Shown here: positions 58,101 to 64,000 of the stretch, in pieces
Position numbering within the stretch: position 1 is the stretch's first letter
Layout: each line of letters starts with the position of its first letter
Assembly: GCA_025677825.1 (NCBI GenBank)
Contig: JAIXMO010000003.1
Span: 496,001-560,000, forward strand
Source of the DNA: Helicostylum pulchrum
Taxonomy: Eukaryota > Mucoromycota > Mucoromycetes > Mucorales > Mucoraceae
Reading direction: 5' to 3'
Length of the DNA stretch: 64,000 nucleotides
Program-made: the position numbers and the translations under genes
The notes under the pieces: model-generated
The model's input: the letters and a program-made list of their open reading frames with translations, nothing else
Database searches by the model: none
What the model was told of the DNA's origin: nothing

Positions 58101-60141
58101 CGTTTGATGCTGTAGTACCTGAGATTTTTACTTTCAGACCCGATAAAGACGATCCTCTAGATCTTTCAGGCGACCAAAATGTCAGCTTGAGAGAAGAAAT
58201 GTCAAACAAAACGAACGCAAAGAAATTTGAAGAAATAAGAGAAAAAAGAATGGAATTAATTACGGCTGTTGTCTCGACTATAGCCTCTTGGAATATAAGT
58301 GAAGCGTTTGAAGAAGTATGCTGTAAATCTTTACGGTTATCAAAAGGAATTAGTCCTAATATAAGCTATGGATTGAAAGGGTAAAAAAAAAAGATATAAA
58401 AAAATGGGTGGAAATAATTTAACTCTGTTTTTTGTTTTGTTTTAGTGCTAATGGTAATTTATCGATCCTTGCTCCTTTGAAAAATGAAAGGGTTGCTTGG
58501 ACTATATCCCCATCTATGACAGCAACTAGATTATTATCGATCGCTCTTTTAGCAAAAGCCATTATATTTATGGCGGGTCAAGAGAGTAGAAGCTCTGATC
58601 TGATATCCGGATATGCCATGTCACTTCCTTTAGTTATCGGTAAAAATTACTGCTTCCCATCTTTGTCTTTACTCAGTAAATACTGGCAAGACCCTTCTGG
58701 TAAATTTTTTTAGATATATATCACTTTTTTTTTTCTAATCGTTTTTTTTTATGTAGCGAGATCATTGTTCTCTAGCGCTGTGACAGGACTTTCGCCTAAG
58801 GATATTGTCTCTCTAGTAGACTATTGGGAATCATTTTGTAAGATTTAAATAGTTAAACTTTTTTTTTTAGTTGCAAAGTTTAACTGACTAGTTAACCTTA
58901 TAGTACCTACCTCCGATTTACCAGAAAATAGCGGCCCACAAATGATGGCACGCGCTTCAATTGTACTTGGAATTATGGGCTGTGACCAACCACATACATT
59001 AAGCTCTCGCGTTCGTAAATCTACCGCACTTAGCTTAACCATTTTACTATCCGATGCCGAACTAGATGAATCAAGACACACTTCAGATGGAGAACAAACG
59101 TTATCTGCAGGATCTATGGCCCGCACATTATCCTCCATGGAACTTTTAAGTCAAGGATTTCAAACTTGGGAAACTTATATTAATGCTGCAGAAGTGTTAC
59201 GAACTTTATTTATGTATGCCACAGATCCACTTCCTGCTATGGCTTTGGTCAGTCGTGGTGCTAAAACAGCCATCTTCCAAATATCGGTGGCTAATATGCC
59301 GTTGGTAATGAGCACGTTGACTTTTGATACAACAAATGCAAAGTGTCTTGATGATCGATTGAGGTGCTTAAAAATTATTGGGTCATTTATTAGAAAGGTA
59401 AAAAAAAAAAACCGAATGTTTTTAAAAAAGAGAGTAATATATCCTTAATGTATTATTATAACTAGGAGCCCATACTGCTAAATTCAAATGTGTATAGTGT
59501 TGTGGAGGCTGTTGTTAAGACATTAGATCCTAACGTACCTCATATGAGAGAAGTCATGTTAAATTCAGCAACTTCTATCCTTCATGATCTAGTGAAAACG
59601 TATCCCTCTGTTGATTTTAGTAGTAGCGCACAGAAATTAGCTGTCGGTACTTTGGAAGGTGCGTCTGTTATCTATGATGTGCGGACAGCAACACGGTCTG
59701 TAGTTTTGGAAGGTCATGTTGGCCCTGTCTCGGTACTTGCGTTTTCTCCTGATGCTAAATTGATTGCTACTTGTTCTTTAATAGATCAAAGTGTTCGGGT
59801 ATGGTACACGAATCTAAGTTTATTCGGAATGTTGACCAGCAGTTTATCGCATGGATTGGGATCTCAAAGCAACAATAAAATGACTACAAGTAATAGTTCT
59901 ACAACTAGCTCTCATAATCCATCTGGGTCTCAAAAACCTCACAAAGTCTTTTCTTTTGCTATGTCTGATGGTAAGTTTATTATATCATATGTTTTTGCTT
60001 TGTATTGACCTTTTTTTTTAAAAAAAAAATATAGGACCGTTAGATCCAACAGAAACTATCAAAAAGGTGAGGTTTGAATGGATGTCTTCTAAATGCGTTA
60101 AATTACATGTTAGAGACCTGGTGATGAGCTTTAATGTATAA
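55160..60141 (+). CDS. WDR7 / rabconnectin-3 beta-like WD40 protein, 1,248 aa
   Basis: Twenty exons: 55160..55312, 55383..55498, 55561..55657, 55723..55794, 55866..55926, 56006..56220, 56284..56400, 56462..56550, 56617..56654, 56723..56896, 56961..57068, 57152..57365, 57416..57571, 57627..57904, 57963..58380, 58446..58699, 58757..58837, 58904..59397, 59466..59970 and 60035..60141. All phases agree. N-terminal WD repeats (KDGHIWVYTVSE, VLISASEDGEIIRWNASDG, VVRVWGGHSNWVTCMDFYDP, DGRLDIWDFD), a second group near residue 420-480 (YLLSGGQDGAVKIWNL), a helical middle region (PTSDLPENSGPQMMARASI) and a C-terminal pair (GHVGPVSVLAFSPDAKLIAT). This order matches WDR7-like proteins, partners of DMXL/Rav1 in V-ATPase assembly control on endosomes and vacuoles. 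Assignment to WDR7 is by architecture. Confidence 0.87.
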
Positions 60142-60728
60142 TTTTTCTTCTTCTTTTTGTGTAATTCCATTATTCCCCCCCTCCTTTTCAAATTACGTAT
60201 AAATACCACATGTCGATAATAAAGCCACCAATCAATAAGATTTTGTTGGTCGAAAATAAAAAAAGTATAGTGACAACAAGATTCTTTATAATATTTCCTG
60301 CATGATTTATTCTCGCGTTCAACTTCGTTTTATCTGCATAAAAAGGAAACTCGTGTAGATCAAGTTGGGACGACAAGTACACCTTCGTACAATAAGAATA
60401 GTTAATTAACGTATATGTATTTTTTTTTGTATTAAATCGCGTTATTTTAACGTATATGAAAATGATAGTATAATTACGCCATGATTAGTAAATAAATCAC
60501 ATGAGTAAATAAAAGTGACTCCTCCCCTTTTATCATCCTTATTTATCACGTCCTTTAAAAAAGTCCTTTTCGCCTTCACTTTTTTTTTTTTCGTTTCCTT
60601 TCATGTTTATACATACTGATACAGTTTTTCTTACAGCAATAATCATCCGTAAAGGTACTTTAGTGAAAAATAACAGGTCGTTTTTTAATCGACCGTGCAA
60701 ATTACAAGTATAAAGACTGGCTAGACTT
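60142..60728. other. Intergenic, AT-rich
   Basis: About 590 bp between the WD40 gene and the next family remnant. Short minus-strand frames (60018..60382) are low complexity. A TTAACGTATATG motif occurs twice (about 60404 and 60448). No gene. Confidence 0.45.
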
Positions 60729-61980
60729 GATGTTGAATAACCCCAAGCCGAGTATTGACTATTTCAAATTTGTTGAATACCTTTAAAAGTAATCGATCCG
60801 TAACCAATTTCCACTATAACGATTTATTACAGACTCTATCACATGGTCATAGTAATAAGCTTACAAAGATCGTCTCTAATGAAAAATCATTATTTGATGT
60901 TAGTATATATTATCTAAGTGCGATGCATGCTGAAAATATTAATAAACTTTTAGATACGAAGTCTGAATTTGGAGAAAAATGCGCTACATATTGGGAGCAA
61001 AGGGACGAATTAGATATTCAAAGAACTCTGAGGATCCAAAATCAAGGGACAATAAAACGTCTCAACCAAATCACAAACAATGGAATAGTAAGACTTGCTG
61101 AAAAGATTCGTAATACTTTTATATATCAATGTGCATCAATCCATAGCAGCTCAACTCATTAATTTCATGAACTACTTAGGCCTATAACTTGGATACAGCT
61201 CCTAATGAGACAGCCGGAAAGTCAGGAGAAGTCAACGAGTCAGAAGAAGAAAATTGTACTGAAAGCGGTGCTTATGATATTTAAAAGAAGAATCAAAAGA
61301 AGAATCAAAAGATTTATCAGACTAAAAGGTATTATTCTTTTATTAAGAAAATACGAGCCCTTTATAGACCTCAGGGACCTAGTCCCGCTCCTTTTACAAG
61401 TCTCACAGACTTGTAAAAAAGGAGGTGGATTTTGTAGTCAGTTAGACTGTTTTGGACGTCCAAAGTGAAAAACCGTGCCGCGCTTAAAAAATAAGAAAGC
61501 AGATCGAACCAAGTTTGATGGAATTCTTTTTAAGTTTGGGAAAAAATCGATTAGCCCAGGTCGTATCGAATTTTCAGAAGGGACCAATGGCAAAACCTCA
61601 TCTCAAAAAAATTCGAAAGACATTGAAAAGCTGTATAGTAGTATGATCAAAGTTATGAAGGATGCTAAAATCAATCGAATGTTTTGCATGAGATGTTAAG
61701 GTAATACTGCGTCATATGTCTCCAGCTTATGCTAAATTCCCCTTTTTTTCTGTAATAGGTCACTATAACTACTTCGAAAAGCTCCTTGTATTTGATGATA
61801 CGATGTATAGAAAAATCGACGCAACCATGGATATCCACATATATACTGCAATTCATCAAAAAAAAAAAAAAAAATACAGAATGAAAGTCGGAGAAGTTTC
61901 TTTTTTCAAGACGTTCAACAATTCAACCGAGGTCTCGGTTGACTGTTCTATCCCCTCGAAGAGGGGATCTTACAAGAATT
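60729..61980 (+). pseudogene. Nuclease-like repeat-family gene with YWxxR module, broken
   Basis: Begins with SISNLLNTFKSNRSVTNF, then a helical module containing ATYWEQRDELDIQRTL and NQGTIKRLNQITNNGIVRL. This aligns with YWQKREDTD and the following helix of the intact gene at 22285..23021. A GTAATA...TTAG intron (about 61109..61178) leads to AYNLDTAPNE and an acidic linker (EVNESEEENCTESG) ending in a stop. Further on, in another frame, comes RTKFDGILFKFGKKSISPGR and IEFSEGTNGK, a K-x-D-G plus acidic strand as in the 33 kb copy. It is therefore the only copy here that links the N-terminal YWxxR module and the nuclease-like C-terminus. Several stops; hairpins described separately interrupt it. 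Confidence 0.58.
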
Positions 61981-62070
61981 GATATTTGATTTATATCGTA
62001 TTTGTCTCTAAACCCGCAGGGCGACGGCGACGATGCAACCGAGCGGAGTGAGGTTCGGCGGCTAGTCCCC
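61374..62070. repeat. Cluster of hairpins with GC-rich block
   Basis: Four inverted repeats lie within 600 bp: GGGAC-CTA-GTCCC (61374..61386), a 12 bp stem with ACAAGTCT/AGACTTGT arms (61388..61424), CAACCGAG-GT-CTCGGTTG (61924..61941) and ATCCCCTC-GAA-GAGGGGAT (61950..61968). They are followed by a 60 bp block at 62011..62070 with about 70% G+C, unlike its surroundings. Part of this lies inside a broken coding gene. The sequence may be a structured non-coding element or the remains of an insertion. Confidence 0.5.
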
Positions 62071-62793
62071 AATACGCCAAGAAAACTAAAAGCGTTCATC
62101 AAAGAAATTCCATCGATCTTTGCGTGGAAAGAGACTGTAACAAGCCATGCTCTTAATTTGAATTAGCTCATTTGTATATCCATCGGTTATGTAGCTTTAA
62201 AAATATAAAGAAATAAAGAAATAAAGCCATTCTATACCATTACTTATACTTGTAATTATTTTGACCAGAAGTTGGTCAAATTACTTGCAACGGTGGGCAG
62301 TTTATTCTCAAAAAGTTGGGCAAATCAGCTTCACATTTGACCGAACTAGTTTCCTTTTCCTGGGCAATTTGACTTAAATCTCCTACCTAAAATTAATTAT
62401 CCAAAATCTAAAAATATAATTAAATTCAAAAAAGGAAAATATAACTTTTTTCGATACTACAATGGAATCCAAGTGGAAAGGGGGAAAGAAAATCTGGCAT
62501 ATTTATATTTTCTTATAGTTTACTTTACAAATTCAATTGATGTAAACGAAGATATACCCTACTCTCTCCCTATATACTCTTTATTTCGATGATGTCTGTA
62601 GAACATCGTTTATGTTAAAATGTACAAAAAAGAGTAATTTACCCATAAATAAACTATTATAGGCCAAGTGTTACATTGACCTAAGTAACACTAAACTGAG
62701 ATTTAACCAACAAGTTCAAATAGGATTTGTATAAATACTAGTTATGTTCTCTCTTTTTTTTCCTTTTTATTATTTATTTATTATATTTATATA
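61981..62793. other. Flank of GPI-protein gene
   Basis: Apart from the GC-rich block, this contains a TTTGACCA...TGGTCAAA inverted repeat at 62260..62279 and the promoter of the GPI-protein gene. No intact coding sequence. Confidence 0.4.
62730..62737 (+). promoter_or_regulatory. TATA box of GPI-protein gene
   Basis: TATAAATA, 57 bp upstream of the ATG at 62794, with a T/C-rich leader between them. Position and sequence suit a TATA element of a highly expressed secreted-protein gene. Confidence 0.5.
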
Positions 62794-63666
62794 ATGCTTA
62801 TACGTTTCACATCAATCATATCATGTATTACTCTAGTTTCTACATCCGTTAATGCTTACGGGATGATAGCTCAAGTAGTAGACGCCAACGACTTCTGTGT
62901 CTTCTTACCTCCAGATGACGCTACCGACCGTATCATTTCAGATAGTGAATGGAATGCCAATGCATTTTGTATGGGCACCACTCCCCTTGCTAAAAATTCT
63001 GGTACACTTCCATCTGGTTTTATTAAATCAGCACATTACGTAAAGACTGATGCCTATGTTCAAGTCACTGGCCAAATGGATTATACAAAGGCTAATTTGG
63101 TCGGTAGTGATGGTGGTGGTCAAATGGATATTAAAGCTCCTGTGGGTTCTTCTTGCGCTGGTTGGAGTTATTATGTTAACTTAATCGAACCGGAGTCAAA
63201 TACTTACTGTATGCGTTGTTGTAATGATACTACTAACTGTAACCGTGGTATCTCTGAAAAGGGGTGCGCTCATATCATTCCAGGTGACTATAGCGGACCT
63301 AATGACGGAACTGGTGCTGATGTTTCCAGCTCAGAGGACTCTGGATCTTCTACTACAGCTTCTGTGGCTATCACCACTTCCGCTGTAACTGTTGTCACTA
63401 CAGCCACTACTGAATCAGTTGCTTCTTCAACCGCTTCTGTTGTCCCTTCTTCTGTATTGTCTTCTTCTGTATTACCTTCTGCAGCTTCATCTCCAGCTGT
63501 ATCTCCAGCTGTATCTTCAGCATCTACTTCCATCACCCAAAGCTCATTCAGCTCTGCTCCTACTGGGGATGTAACTGCTCAAGGAGTTTCTGACGCTAGT
63601 TCTAATGCTCCCATGAAGTTAGCTATTGGTGCTGGTCTTTTGGCTTTTGCAGTTACCTTTGTTTAG
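62794..63666 (+). CDS. Secreted cysteine-rich GPI wall protein, paralogue, 290 aa
   Basis: Intronless paralogue of the gene at 28775..29581. Signal peptide LIRFTSIISCITLVSTSVNA, then the same ectodomain (GMIAQVVDANDFCVFLPP, EWNANAFC, FIKSAHYVKTDAYVQVTGQM, SSCAGW, NLIEPESNTYCMRCC, GISEKGCAHIIPGDYSGP) with every cysteine kept. The stalk is longer and richer in S/T/V/A (about 100 residues against about 80), with short repeats such as SSVLSSSVLPSAASSPAVS. The C-terminus (MKLAIGAGLLAFAVTFV) is a GPI-type hydrophobic tail. Near identity in the ectodomain but divergence in the stalk suggests purifying selection on the fold and rapid change in the spacer. Extracellular wall protein of unknown function. 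Confidence 0.88.
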   Translation: MLIRFTSIISCITLVSTSVNAYGMIAQVVDANDFCVFLPPDDATDRIISDSEWNANAFCMGTTPLAKNSGTLPSGFIKSAHYVKTDAYVQVTGQMDYTKANLVGSDGGGQMDIKAPVGSSCAGWSYYVNLIEPESNTYCMRCCNDTTNCNRGISEKGCAHIIPGDYSGPNDGTGADVSSSEDSGSSTTASVAITTSAVTVVTTATTESVASSTASVVPSSVLSSSVLPSAASSPAVSPAVSSASTSITQSSFSSAPTGDVTAQGVSDASSNAPMKLAIGAGLLAFAVTFV

Positions 63667-64000
63667 ACATTACATATCTATTCTTTATTTAACAAATTTA
63701 ACATTACAAATCTCTATAAATTATATATACCATTAAATCATAATTCTATTACTATAGCCAATTTTTGTTTTATAAATATATACAAAGACGTTTTCGTCGA
63801 TCTCTTTATCTTAATTTTAAAGTTTATGCACTCATTGTTTTTTATAGTGCAGAAAATCTGTTGTCAGATTGACAACATATTGTAACTTTACTCCCATAAT
63901 AGTTGTTACAAGTAAAAAGTTTTTTATTTAACAATATCCCTTTTTTAACTGTATAAGAGTGCACCTCTTTGTGTTTTCCTTCATGAGTTTGCATTTTTTT
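63667..64000. other. 3' flank, no further gene
   Basis: AT-rich 3' flank of the GPI-protein gene to the window edge. No coding signal. A CTGTTGTCAGATTGACAACA-type inverted repeat is visible at about 63860..63878. Confidence 0.4.

Noticed and set aside
63288..63536. 82-codon antisense frame rich in E, A, V
   Set aside because: Exact shadow of the Ser/Thr-rich stalk of the GPI protein.

Overview
The window looks like nuclear DNA of an early-diverging filamentous fungus, most likely a mucoralean member of Mucoromycota. It is AT-rich, carries long A/T homopolymers, and its genes are split by short GT-AG introns of roughly 45-100 bp. The conserved genes are fungal housekeeping genes, with chitin deacetylase and secreted GPI-type wall proteins beside them. 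The species cannot be named from the sequence. No rRNA, tRNA, CRISPR array or bacterial-style operon was seen.

Layout. 0-6.6 kb: the 3' end of V-ATPase subunit H (VMA13), an unknown coiled-coil gene, a convergent ACC-synthase-like aminotransferase, a small complex I subunit (NDUFB3-like) and a membrane-anchored GNAT acetyltransferase. 9.2-21.7 kb: a seven-exon metacaspase and a complete twelve-exon VPS13 (3,196 codons). 22.3-30.4 kb: a short member of a fungal repeat-gene family, a carboxymuconolactone-decarboxylase-fold protein, a CDK-like kinase, a GPI-type chitin deacetylase, a cysteine-rich secreted GPI protein and a CsbD-like stress protein. 30.7-35.2 kb: a decayed island with a DDE transposase, an unidentified open frame of 235 codons, a broken nuclease-like gene and a broken helical gene. 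35.5-38.1 kb: a small membrane protein and a UspA-domain protein. 38.1-46.1 kb: gene-poor, with a dead Tc1/IS630-type transposase. 46.2-49.5 kb: a SAM methyltransferase and a pyruvate dehydrogenase kinase, head to tail. 49.5-55.1 kb: a second decayed island with a nuclease-like pseudogene, a three-copy short repeat and a G-run. 55.2-60.1 kb: a 20-exon WDR7 (rabconnectin-3 beta)-like WD40 protein. 60.7-64 kb: another broken member of the repeat-gene family and a paralogue of the GPI protein.

How the genes relate. VMA13 and the WDR7-like protein both belong to V-ATPase biology, since WDR7/rabconnectin partners regulate V-ATPase assembly. VPS13 serves bulk lipid transfer at membrane contacts. 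The NDUFB3-like subunit and PDK act in mitochondrial energy metabolism. Chitin deacetylase and the two paralogous GPI proteins act at the cell wall. The order is otherwise that of a normal eukaryotic chromosome, with no pathway cluster.

The most unusual content is a scattered, mostly broken gene family found at up to six or more sites (about 7.6-8.1, 22.3-23.0, 32.5-33.7, 50.8-52.8, 53.9-54.3 and 60.7-61.9 kb, with weaker traces elsewhere). Its copies share an N-terminal helical module with a YWxxR core, and C-terminal segments that read like a PD-(D/E)XK nuclease fold (an RPD, then a GEIK; or a K-x-D-G, then an L-E-x-x-x-x-E). I propose it as the candidate undescribed system here: a self-spreading or defence-related nuclease-like family. 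That function is inference only.
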